From Acidobacteriota bacterium (lineage in GTDB: Bacteria; Acidobacteriota; Terriglobia; Acidiferrales; UBA7541): 64,000 nt of DNA. The DNA is taken from the NCBI GenBank assembly GCA_003225295.1, contig QHYZ01000060.1, positions 46,712-110,711 on the forward strand. The letters run 5' to 3'. A model generated the notes under the pieces. It was given only the letters and a program-made list of their open reading frames with translations, did no database searches and had not been told where the DNA came from. The translations under genes were made by a program, and so were the position numbers. Shown here piece by piece: positions 29,025 through 36,379 of the stretch (the stretch's first letter is position 1; every line of letters begins with the position of its first letter).

Positions 29025-29357
29025 TCAGGTCGCTACGGACTGCTCTTCGTTGTCGTAGATCTCAAAGATTTTCAGCAATTTGGAGAGCTGCAAAACTTCC
29101 CGGATCGTCTTATTCAAGCCGTAAAGGATGAATCGCGAGCCGACATCACGTGAGGCTTTAAGTCCTTCCACTAGAGATGCCACGCCGGAGCTGTCGATAT
29201 AGCGAACCGCCCCCAGGTTGAGCACCACCCGAGGCATCTTCAGTTCGCGAAGCTCGCGCAGAAGTGCCTTCCGCAGTTGCGGGGAAGTCGCAAGATCGAT
29301 GTCTCCGGAAATGTCGAAAATGGTGGTCTTGTCCAAATGGCGCGCGGCAATCTGCAA
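29025..29357 (-). CDS. STAS-domain protein (anti-sigma factor antagonist; possible MlaB equivalent)
   Basis: Single STAS domain of 110 residues. The conserved phospho-acceptor serine lies in VRYIDSSGVASLVEG, as in SpoIIAA/RsbV, and the N-terminal strand FDISGDIDLATSPQLRKAL is typical. It sits between an anti-sigma-like kinase gene (12 bases upstream) and mlaE (42 bases downstream). In E. coli the STAS protein MlaB binds MlaF and is needed for transporter stability, whereas RsbV-type STAS proteins are controlled by phosphorylation. The position supports both readings, and a protein serving both roles is possible but unproven. Confidence 0.88.
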   Translation of the reverse strand: MQIAARHLDKTTIFDISGDIDLATSPQLRKALLRELRELKMPRVVLNLGAVRYIDSSGVASLVEGLKASRDVGSRFILYGLNKTIREVLQLSKLLKIFEIYDNEEQSVAT

Positions 29358-29369
29358 GTTGAACTCTCC

Positions 29370-29831
29370 TCAGGAGCCTTTCTGAGGCGCCTGCACATGC
29401 AAAATTTTCACTAGCCGGAGCTGATTCCTGCCGTTGCTGCGGCTGAATTCTACCGTATCCATGCACTCACGGATAAAGTGCAGGCCCAGGCCGCCCGGCC
29501 GGACATCTTCGAGCGCGCGCCCGCACATCTTCTTCGGATTCACCGCTGTACCACGATCTTCCAGCACGATCTCGAGAGCATCGTTGCCTCCGCCATCCCG
29601 GGGCACATGGATCCGGCGGAAGGAGGCCTCGATGGGTTGCTCTGGGTCCCCTAGGTATGCATGGCGAATGATATTTGTCAGCGCTTCGTCGACGGCAAGA
29701 ACAACGGCACGGCACTCCGGCTCGGAAAATCCCAGGGTAGCGGCGAGTTGTCCCAAGGCGTTTCGCACCACGCAGAGCATCTCGGGATCGCTTCGCAACT
29801 CCATTCTGAGTAGTAAACTACTCCGGCTCAC
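29370..29831 (-). CDS. RsbW/SpoIIAB-like anti-sigma serine kinase
   Basis: Cytoplasmic GHKL ATPase-fold kinase of about 153 residues. Motifs are the N-box VDEALTNIIRHAYLG, the G1-like box EDRGTAVNPKKM and the G2-like GGLGLHFIRECMD. Members phosphorylate the serine of STAS antagonists and hold sigma factors inactive. I chose GTG 29831 because AGGAG lies 9 nt upstream; ATG 29804 is an alternative, and the frame extends to 29933 without support. It heads the operon with STAS and mla genes. No sigma-factor gene is in the window, so its bound partner is unknown. Confidence 0.8.
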   Translation of the reverse strand: MSRSSLLLRMELRSDPEMLCVVRNALGQLAATLGFSEPECRAVVLAVDEALTNIIRHAYLGDPEQPIEASFRRIHVPRDGGGNDALEIVLEDRGTAVNPKKMCGRALEDVRPGGLGLHFIRECMDTVEFSRSNGRNQLRLVKILHVQAPQKGS

Positions 29832-30143
29832 GTGAGCGCTCTCCTTTAGCCTGACAAACTGGATTCCCCGTTTGGTCTCGGAAAGATCGCCGCTGGCGGA
29901 CTTCCTGACACAACTCCTGTCCCGATAATACACGGAATTCTACTGGCGGCAACTTGCAAGCTTCCAGGCACGCCCCAGCTCGAAGCGCTGGCTATCTTGG
30001 CATGGCGTTCACCCCGCCCTACCGCAGGGTCACGCGGGCACGACTGGCAACCAAAAACGCCATAACCATGTCACCGCCCCACACGCAATTTTTTACCTAG
30101 CCAGCACAATCGCAGACTTTAGACAACGATGTCTTCGTAGGAG
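29832..30143. other. Intergenic region, start of accessory segment
   Basis: About 310 bases upstream of the anti-sigma-like gene; presumably contains that operon's promoter. No RNA gene, repeat or credible coding frame seen. Confidence 0.35.
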
Positions 30144-30477
30144 CTACAGACCGTACAGGGCCAGCGCTCGCTCGACCCGTGCAAGATCAAAATTGTGAGT
30201 GCGAAGAATCTCCAGGTAGCCCAGCTGGTCTCCCAGGCACAGCTTGTGGTCAGCCTGGAGCTTGTACCCGTGGCAGGTTCGGCAGATGCACCGAAGGTTT
30301 TCACGGCGGTCGGGATTGCCACCTTTTAGTTTGCGGACCAATCGCCGGCACGATGTGGTCCACATGGCGCGTCACATCTTCCGGTCGAAAGTTCGCGCTG
30401 CAAGATTCCACTTCGCACGGAGCGCCGAAATTCGACTTCCTCTCCACCGTTTCCGTGGCGCTCGGGTACCTGGCCAC
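30144..30477 (-). pseudogene. HNH endonuclease remnant, frameshifted inside the active-site motif
   Basis: Reading leftward, one frame encodes KSNFGAPCEVESC and RPEDVTRHVDHIVP. The match continues only after a +1 shift at a CCGGCG run, as RLVRKLKGGNPDRRENL then RCICRTCHGYKLQADHKL, ending at 30144. Together these give the HNH signature: DH of the first half-motif, then the N..NL and C..CH of the second, with a Cys pair for zinc. No single frame holds both halves, and the first half has a stop upstream with no good start. So the gene is broken, or the sequence has a one-base error. HNH nucleases of this small type often belong to phages or mobile elements. Confidence 0.65.
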
Positions 30478-30629
30478 CTTCGGTGCACGCGATGCCCAGG
30501 CACCTGTTTCTCCCGTGTGCTGAAACGTGCCTTACAGCAGAGGCATCGGCAGTCGCGATAGGTACTGTGGCTACGATCAACAGTCTCGAGCACTTCCGTC
30601 CGCCGGTCACCGCAAAATGGGCAGAGCAT
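30372..30629 (-). CDS. Small zinc-ribbon protein (NrdR-like N-terminus), possibly a fragment
   Basis: Open frame of 85 residues starting MLCPFCGDRRTEVLETVD, with CPFC and a second CLCC pair followed by KARFSTRE, the pattern of an NrdR-type or phage-type zinc ribbon. Past residue ~48 the sequence becomes Arg/Trp-rich and unlike any family I know, and it overlaps the HNH remnant in another frame. It may therefore be the 5' end of a longer zinc-ribbon plus HNH gene cut by a frameshift. There is no good ribosome site. Confidence 0.4.
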   Translation of the reverse strand: MLCPFCGDRRTEVLETVDRSHSTYRDCRCLCCKARFSTREKQVPGHRVHRRWPGTRAPRKRWRGSRISALRAKWNLAARTFDRKM

Positions 30630-30926
30630 GTCCTCGGACCTCCTCTCTTCGGATTTTCAAACTCGGTTCCCATGGAGAAGACTTTGGCCGGTGGACCGAT
30701 GTTTGGAGCCATTGCCAGAGGTCATGTACTCTTCGAAAGGGAGCGGCGCGTGAGATGAAACTATTTGCTTGTTGCGCTTCACACCAGTGTGTCTGAAAAT
30801 CATTCTCACTCGATCTGGTGCGGGATAAGGCCGTGAGAGCTGCTCGACGTGTTCGTAAAATCTGCAACGGAGCGCTGGAGGGTAGGCCTCAAGACTTGCT
30901 GCCGCTGCTCGCAAAAGGAGACTTCT

Positions 30927-31172
30927 ATGGCAAACGAGAGCAAAGATCTGCCTGTGCTGGGTCACATCGACAGCCTGGTCAAGGAGGAGGAGCGTCTCTA
31001 TGCCCAATCTGAACTCACGGATGAAGATCGTGGCCGCTTAGCGAAGATAAAGGTCGAACTGGACCAGTGCTGGGATTTGTTGCGTCAGCGTCGAGCCTTG
31101 CGAGAGTTTGGGCGTGACCCAGATCAGGCCAAGGTGCGCCCGCCGAAGGTCGTAGAAAACTACGAGCAGTAG
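30927..31172 (+). CDS. DUF2630 family small protein
   Basis: Small, charged, probably helical protein of 81 residues. It matches the DUF2630 pattern from memory: HIDSLVKEEERLYA at the start, ELTDEDRGRLAKIKVELDQCWDLLRQRRALREFG in the middle (two helices), and RPPKVVENYEQ at the end. AAAAGGAG lies 6 nt before the ATG, a strong ribosome site that fixes the start. The family has no known function. It stands alone between the HNH remnant and the broken oxidoreductase. Confidence 0.85.
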   Translation: MANESKDLPVLGHIDSLVKEEERLYAQSELTDEDRGRLAKIKVELDQCWDLLRQRRALREFGRDPDQAKVRPPKVVENYEQ

Positions 31173-31229
31173 CCCTGCGCGGCCTTTACGCTTACCTGAG
31201 GGATCCTAACCGCATTCTTTGCCTGTTAT

Positions 31230-32370
<1,141 letters not shown>

Positions 32371-32560
32371 TTAGATAAGTGCGGCCGGGGGCCATTGATT
32401 CTCTCTTTTGCTCCAGAGACAGCCATCCACTCCTCGCGCGAGACCATCACTTGGATGTGAACCGCCAGATGGTAGTTACAGGCTTTAGGGACGCGGATAG
32501 GCGATGCGGAGGAAGGATTGCGCGGTCGGTCTTCAGGGCGCCGGGCCGTGAAGCCCTTCA

Positions 32561-32610
32561 TTGCCCGCATACGGCCTGTTGTGTATAATCGCAGGTGAAC
32601 CTACACACCT
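32561..32610 (+). promoter_or_regulatory. Promoter and operator of the vapBC-like operon
   Basis: A -35-like TTGCCC (32561-32566), 17-base spacer and perfect -10 TATAAT (32584-32589) lie before the antitoxin ATG at 32620. An inverted repeat AGGTG (32593-32597)/CACCT (32606-32610) falls at the expected transcription start, a fitting operator for autoregulation by the antitoxin. Confidence 0.7.
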
Positions 32611-32619
32611 GAGGCCGCT

Positions 32620-32838
32620 ATGAGCAGGACAGCACTCACGCGCACCAATCTCTTGCTTGAGACGGGGAAAGTCCGGCGGCTGCGCAAGGCTCTTCAGTCA
32701 CGCAGTAATTCCGAGGCCGTGCGGCGCGTAATCGACGAGCGCCTGGCGGTGGAGGCTGGACTTCAGGCCCTGCAGGATCTGCGAAAGCTTGGAGGTCCGG
32801 AGGACGTCTTCGGACGCGCTCCAGCGAAGAGGAGATGA
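32620..32838 (+). CDS. Antitoxin of a VapBC-type toxin-antitoxin pair
   Basis: Small basic protein of 72 residues. The middle part, SRSNSEAVRRVIDERLAVEAG, looks like the helix-turn segment of a ribbon-helix-helix antitoxin that binds its own operator, and the C-terminal tail (LRKLGGPEDVFGRAPAKRR) would wrap the toxin. Its last bases overlap the toxin start by ATGA, the usual coupling for such pairs. The upstream TATAAT box and inverted repeat fit autoregulation. The antitoxin class is inferred, since the N-terminal strand is not diagnostic. Confidence 0.75.
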   Translation: MSRTALTRTNLLLETGKVRRLRKALQSRSNSEAVRRVIDERLAVEAGLQALQDLRKLGGPEDVFGRAPAKRR

Positions 32839-33308
32839 CTGCCCTACCGGCCGGACCGCTTCTGTTCGATACTGGCGTTTACATCCGGTTTAGCCGGGGA
32901 GAGAACTACTTCTGGCTAGGCCAGGATGCTCGAGTCTTCCAGCGCACCATCCTGACGGCCGTTGTGGCCGCCGAACTCTATGCCGGTACCCACGACCATC
33001 GGGAAAAGCGAGTTCTGGACGAACTTTGCAAGGCGCACCGAGCCCTCGGTCACTTCTCGTCTCCTTCCTCCGCGGCATGGATTGATGCCGGCATTCTGCT
33101 GCGCCGCGCGCGGAGTGCATATGGGCAAATGGATTTCGTCCGCCACTTTCGCGACCTACTGATCGCGCTGGAAACTGCGCAGGCTGGGGCCACACTCGTG
33201 ACCGAGAATGCCAGAGATTTCGCGCGTTGGAAATCTCTCCTTGCCTCTACCAGGAAGACTCTGAAACTGTTTGAGCCGTCTAAACGAAAGGAGTTTGCCC
33301 GTGGCTAA
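32835..33308 (+). CDS. PIN-domain toxin, VapC family
   Basis: PIN-domain ribonuclease of 157 residues. The acidic active-site residues are visible: Asp in LLFDTGVYIRFS, Glu in VVAAELYAG, Asp in FRDLLIALETA and Asp in ENARDFARW. VapC toxins cleave tRNA or rRNA. The ATG overlaps the antitoxin stop (ATGA). Unusually, its last eight bases overlap the GTG start of the merB-like gene, whose ribosome site AAAGGAG lies inside the toxin coding sequence, so the toxin operon reads straight into organomercurial lyase. Confidence 0.85.
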   Translation: MTALPAGPLLFDTGVYIRFSRGENYFWLGQDARVFQRTILTAVVAAELYAGTHDHREKRVLDELCKAHRALGHFSSPSSAAWIDAGILLRRARSAYGQMDFVRHFRDLLIALETAQAGATLVTENARDFARWKSLLASTRKTLKLFEPSKRKEFARG

Positions 33309-33987
33309 AAAACTTACCTACACCGAAGCGGACGCCGCTTTTCGTCAGGCCCTCTACCATTTCATTGTCACCCGCGGCCACGTCCCAAAAATCGGCGAAC
33401 TCACCGCGGCGCTGTCGCGTTCCCAAAAGACCGTGCGCTCCGCTCTGCAGCGTCTCGCGGATCTGCACATTCTGGTGCTCCAGCAAAATACGTCGGAAGT
33501 TCTTCGCGCCGCTCCGTTCTGGGCTGTGCCCACGGCCTTCCACGTGCAGTCCGCCAAGCGCTCCTGGTGGGCATCGTGCGTCTGGGACGCCCTCGCGATT
33601 CCCTTAATGCTTCGCCGCGACGCTCGCGTCACCACCGCGTGTGCCTGCTGCGACTCCGCCATGGAGCTTATCGTCCATAAAGGAGGTCTCCTCGGAACGA
33701 AAGGCGTCATTCATTTCGCTGTGCCGGCATCCCGCTGGTACGAGAACATCGTCTTCACCTGAAAGACCATGCTGCTCTTCCGGTCGGAAGAGCACGTCGC
33801 CCGCTGGTGCCGCATCTGGAAGCTTCGGCGCGGGGCTGTCTTCCCACTCCAGCAAGGTCTGCGTCTGGCCAAAGCCTGGTACGGCGACCGCCTTTCGCCC
33901 AAGTGGCGTCCCTTCTCGCCGCAACAAGCCCAGGCCACATTGAACAACGTCGGACTCCGTTCCGCATTCTGGCGCCTGAGTTCCTAG
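33301..33987 (+). CDS. merB: Organomercurial lyase (MerB family), candidate selenoprotein with in-frame TGA
   Basis: MerB cleaves the carbon-mercury bond of organomercurials in the cytoplasm. The frame runs from GTG 33301 (AAAGGAG 7 nt upstream) to TAG 33987, 228 residues, with one in-frame TGA at 33760-33762 (codon 154). Before it lie a winged-helix-like N-terminus (ELTAALSRSQKTVRSALQRL) and the catalytic Cys93-V-W-Asp96, matching Cys96-x-x-Asp99 of classical MerB. The TGA is 61 residues after Cys93; classical MerB has Cys159 63 residues after Cys96. After the TGA the match goes on: KTMLLFRSEEHVARWC, then LAKAWYGDRL. A hairpin with loop GGTC follows at the spacing of a bacterial SECIS. I read the TGA as selenocysteine replacing the second catalytic Cys. 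A nonsense mutation is the alternative but would not explain the hairpin or the conserved downstream half. Confidence 0.85.
33763..33797 (+). promoter_or_regulatory. Candidate bacterial SECIS element in merB
   Basis: Directly after the in-frame TGA, 33774-33781 (GCTCTTCC) pairs perfectly with 33786-33793 (GGAAGAGC), leaving the four-base loop GGTC at 33782-33785. The loop begins 19 nt past the TGA. E. coli fdhF has its GGUCU loop 18 nt past the UGA. SelB recognises such a loop with exposed G and U. Confidence 0.8.
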
Positions 33988-34167
33988 GGACGCAGCGGCG
34001 CTGCGCCCCAGCTAGGCCAAGCCCGACATTGGGAAACTAACTAGAACTGCCACGCTTCACAACCGGGCATAGGCTTTATCCTCGCCACCACTGCGATCCC
34101 CCCCAGACTTTTTGGTCTTGACAGTGGACGGTTTTGCGGCGTCTTTTCCGAAGGCGAGTGAGGTGAT

Positions 34168-34572
34168 ATGAATTGGGTTAACTTGACATTGACCGTGTTT
34201 GTCGGGGGTCTAGTGGCATCGCTGACCGATTGGCTGTTCATGGGCGATTGGCTCTACAAGCGATATAACCAATACCCTGAAATTTGGCGGTACCCGCATG
34301 GTCAGGGAGAAATGAAAGCTATCGCCTGGTACACTCCTCTGCCCTTCGTCACTTGCGCGGTCTTCACACTCTTGTGCGCCCGTCTGAATCTCCACTCGTC
34401 CAGTGCGACTCTCAAACTGGCGGTCGCTATTTGGTTTGTCGAACCATTGCCACTGCTCATCGCGAATGCACTGTTTATTAAACTGCACTCCGTAATTGCT
34501 GCGGCTTATTCTCTCGGATGGCTGGTGAAATTAGTCGTGGCAGCCGTGGCTGTGACCCTGATTCTGAGATAG
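34168..34572 (+). CDS. DUF1761-like four-helix membrane protein
   Basis: Integral membrane protein of 134 residues with about four hydrophobic segments (near 6-27, 55-72, 83-102 and 110-132). The opening VFVGGLVASLTDWLFMGDWL and the following YPEIWRY resemble DUF1761-type proteins of unknown function, from memory only. The ATG follows GAGGTGAT. It lies between merB and merR, on the same strand, but separated from merB by 180 bases, so it is probably its own unit. No metal-binding Cys pair, so a role in mercury transport is not suggested. Confidence 0.65.
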   Translation: MNWVNLTLTVFVGGLVASLTDWLFMGDWLYKRYNQYPEIWRYPHGQGEMKAIAWYTPLPFVTCAVFTLLCARLNLHSSSATLKLAVAIWFVEPLPLLIANALFIKLHSVIAAAYSLGWLVKLVVAAVAVTLILR

Positions 34573-34723
34573 GCCGCGAGATCGAAGGCCAGATCATCGG
34601 CGGACGATGGCGGACAATCAAGTTTACGCATGTGACCTGTCAGCGAGTGAATCGCAGTATTCCCACACAAGATCGTACTAGAAAACCTTGAACTGGCGCG
34701 CAAGTTGCACGCGAAAAAAGCGC

Positions 34724-34755
34724 TTGACTCTGGCCTACACTCCAGGGTGTAGATT
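34724..34755 (+). promoter_or_regulatory. MerR-controlled promoter and operator of the mer operon
   Basis: TTGACT (-35, 34724-34729) and TAGATT (-10, 34750-34755) are separated by 20 bases, the overlong spacer that MerR activators correct by twisting the DNA. Within the spacer sits the perfect dyad CTACAC-6-GTGTAG (34735-34752). It lies 20 bases upstream of merR, which it must autoregulate. Confidence 0.88.
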
Positions 34756-34774
34756 TTGAGGAGGAGTGAAGGTT

Positions 34775-35164
34775 ATGCAAATTGGCATCGTCGCGAAAAA
34801 GATTGGGCTTAGCGTGGACGCGATTCGCTTCTACGAACACAATGGCTTGTTGCCTCGGCCGCCTAGGACGCAAGGAGGCTTCCGGCGATATGCGGAAAAC
34901 GATGTAGAAACTCTGGCCTTCGTTCGTCGCGTGCAAGGCCTGGGATTCAAACTGAGCGAAATCCGAGACCTCCTGAAGCTCAGAGGGAATCGCTTGCAGC
35001 CATGCGCACCGGTGCAGCGCCGCTTGCAAGAAAAGCTCGCCGATGTACAGCGGAAGCTTAGCGACCTGCACAAGCTGGAACACGAGCTGCGTTTGGCATT
35101 ACGCAGCTGCAACAAAGAACTGCACAAGCGATCCGCTCATTGCCCAATCTCGCGAGAAAAGTAA
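34775..35164 (+). CDS. merR: MerR mercury-responsive transcription regulator
   Basis: MerR-family activator of 129 residues. The N-terminal helix-turn-helix (IGIVAKKIGLSVDAIRFYE, then GLLPRPPRTQGGFRRY) is canonical. Three cysteines, Cys77, Cys112 and Cys123, match the Hg(II) site of classical MerR (Cys82, Cys117, Cys126): the first two are 35 apart in both, the last gap is 11 rather than 9. One site is built across the dimer. I take ATG 34775; GTG 34766 is an alternative. The overlong-spacer promoter just upstream and the downstream genes on the same strand make this the regulator of the following operon. Confidence 0.9.
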   Translation: MQIGIVAKKIGLSVDAIRFYEHNGLLPRPPRTQGGFRRYAENDVETLAFVRRVQGLGFKLSEIRDLLKLRGNRLQPCAPVQRRLQEKLADVQRKLSDLHKLEHELRLALRSCNKELHKRSAHCPISREK

Positions 35165-35189
35165 ATGTACGCAAACCGGAGAGTGCCGA

Positions 35190-35513
35190 GTGAAAGTTGA
35201 GGTCTTATATGTGGCAGATTGCCCGACTCACCCAGCCGCGGTGAAGCTGGTTAAGCACGTTTTGGCCGCAGAAGGTGTCGAGGCGGAGATCCACGAGGTA
35301 CTCGTCAGGGACGAAGGGATGGCCAGCGAACTTGGATTTTGCGGTTCTCCGACAATCCGAATCAATGGACGAGATGTCACGGGAGAGTCGCAGGACGCTC
35401 GGAGTTTCGCGCTGAGTTGCCGTTTGTATCCTGGATCGAAGCAGATCGGTCTTCCACCAGCGGAGATGGTTCATCAGGCAGTGCTGAAAGCCCGGCAAGG
35501 GGCAAGACGGTGA
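35190..35513 (+). CDS. Thioredoxin-fold small protein of the mer cluster, function unknown
   Basis: Protein of 107 residues beginning with a GTG (GGAGAG upstream). The pattern VEVLYVADCPTHPAAVKLVKHVL has one Cys near the N-terminal strand-helix junction, where thioredoxin-like proteins place their active Cys, and GSPTIRINGRDV gives the cis-Pro-like turn. Later residues include a second Cys region (FALSCRLYPGSK) and an amphipathic C-terminal helix. Sequences of this look often sit in mer or arsenic clusters, but I cannot name the family. With merR it shares the operon, 25 bases downstream; it may carry mercury or electrons between the cluster proteins (inference). Confidence 0.75.
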   Translation: MKVEVLYVADCPTHPAAVKLVKHVLAAEGVEAEIHEVLVRDEGMASELGFCGSPTIRINGRDVTGESQDARSFALSCRLYPGSKQIGLPPAEMVHQAVLKARQGARR

Positions 35514-35581
35514 AAAGGGGCACGGGCATTTCGGTCTCCCTCTGCGGCGATCCTGAGTTCAGTGAATGGAGGGTCCAAGTT

Positions 35582-35944
35582 ATGACCGAGCACCAGGGAG
35601 CTTGCTGTAGCTCACCAGCAACGATGTGCTACTGGTTCGCTGCGTCTCTGATCGCCTGGGGAGTACTTAGCCTCATCGGCTTGTATTGGCGTGCTCTCCA
35701 TGCGTTGTCTGCCGCTACGATCCTTTTCGCAATGGCAATCGGCTGCGTTGCCAACTGGTTTAGGAATCGCACTCTGCACTGCGGTATCACTGGGCCACTA
35801 TTCTTGATCGCTGCCGTCCTGTTCCTGCTTTCAGACGTGAGTATTGCTCACGTCAACAGTCTTTTGGTTTGGCCATTCGTGCTACTAGGGGTCGGCATTG
35901 CGTTTCTGCTGGAATGGCGCTATGCGCGGCGTTCCGCATCATAG
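35582..35944 (+). CDS. Four-helix membrane protein of the mer cluster with N-terminal Cys-Cys
   Basis: Membrane protein of 120 residues with about four hydrophobic helices. Near the N-terminus it has ACCSSPATMCYW, that is a vicinal Cys pair plus a third Cys, and a Cys each in IGCVANW and LHCGIT. A vicinal Cys pair before TM1 is the hallmark of mercury transporters such as MerT/MerC/MerF, but the rest does not match any of these closely. GGAGGG lies 8 nt before the ATG. Placed between merR and merT, it could be a mercury importer or an unknown accessory; I cannot tell which. Confidence 0.7.
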   Translation: MTEHQGACCSSPATMCYWFAASLIAWGVLSLIGLYWRALHALSAATILFAMAIGCVANWFRNRTLHCGITGPLFLIAAVLFLLSDVSIAHVNSLLVWPFVLLGVGIAFLLEWRYARRSAS

Positions 35945-36007
35945 CTGTGAGGATGTGAATGCGCTTCCTGCCGGGCCATTTGCTCTTAGATAGAGGAACG
36001 AGTATCC

Positions 36008-36379
36008 ATGAATACTGAAGCCGTTAGCACGACTGGCAAACCCTCCTCGAAGGGGGCTCTCGCCGCAGCTCTATCAGCGGTTGGAAGTGTCCTGGCCGCT
36101 CTGACCTGCTGCCTGCCGGTGCTCCCGTTTGTGCTCGCTGCTGGAACAGCAAGCAGCGCTAGGTTTCTCTCTTCTTACATCGGCGCCTTTCGGCCATATC
36201 TTTTGGGGGCTTCCGTTCTCTTCATTGCTCTCGGGTTTTATCAAAGCAGACGGGCCAGCCGATGTAATTGCAAACCGAGTGCTCTCAGCCAAGTAGTGCT
36301 GTGGCTGTCAGCCTTGATTGTTGCCATTTCAATTCTGCTGCCGCAGGCATTCGCGGATCTGGTCGAGAGGCTGCTATGA
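36008..36379 (+). CDS. merT: MerT-like mercuric ion transporter
   Basis: Inner-membrane mercury transporter of 123 residues with three predicted helices. TM1 contains the vicinal pair Cys34-Cys35 in LAALTCCLPVLPF, and the cytoplasmic loop has Cys86 and Cys88 in RCNCKPS: the two Cys pairs that pass Hg(II) inward in MerT. The third helix ends the protein (VVLWLSALIVAISILL). No merP is beside it; the next gene, a thioredoxin-like protein, overlaps its stop by ATGA and may take that periplasmic role (inference). Confidence 0.88.
   Translation: MNTEAVSTTGKPSSKGALAAALSAVGSVLAALTCCLPVLPFVLAAGTASSARFLSSYIGAFRPYLLGASVLFIALGFYQSRRASRCNCKPSALSQVVLWLSALIVAISILLPQAFADLVERLL

Noticed and set aside
33769..33987. 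Separate small gene starting at the ATG after the merB TGA
   Set aside because: It is in the same frame as merB and continues the MerB fold; the selenocysteine reading explains it better.
34030..34167. Possible promoter TTGACA near 34119 for the DUF1761-like gene
   Set aside because: No -10 box at a fitting distance.
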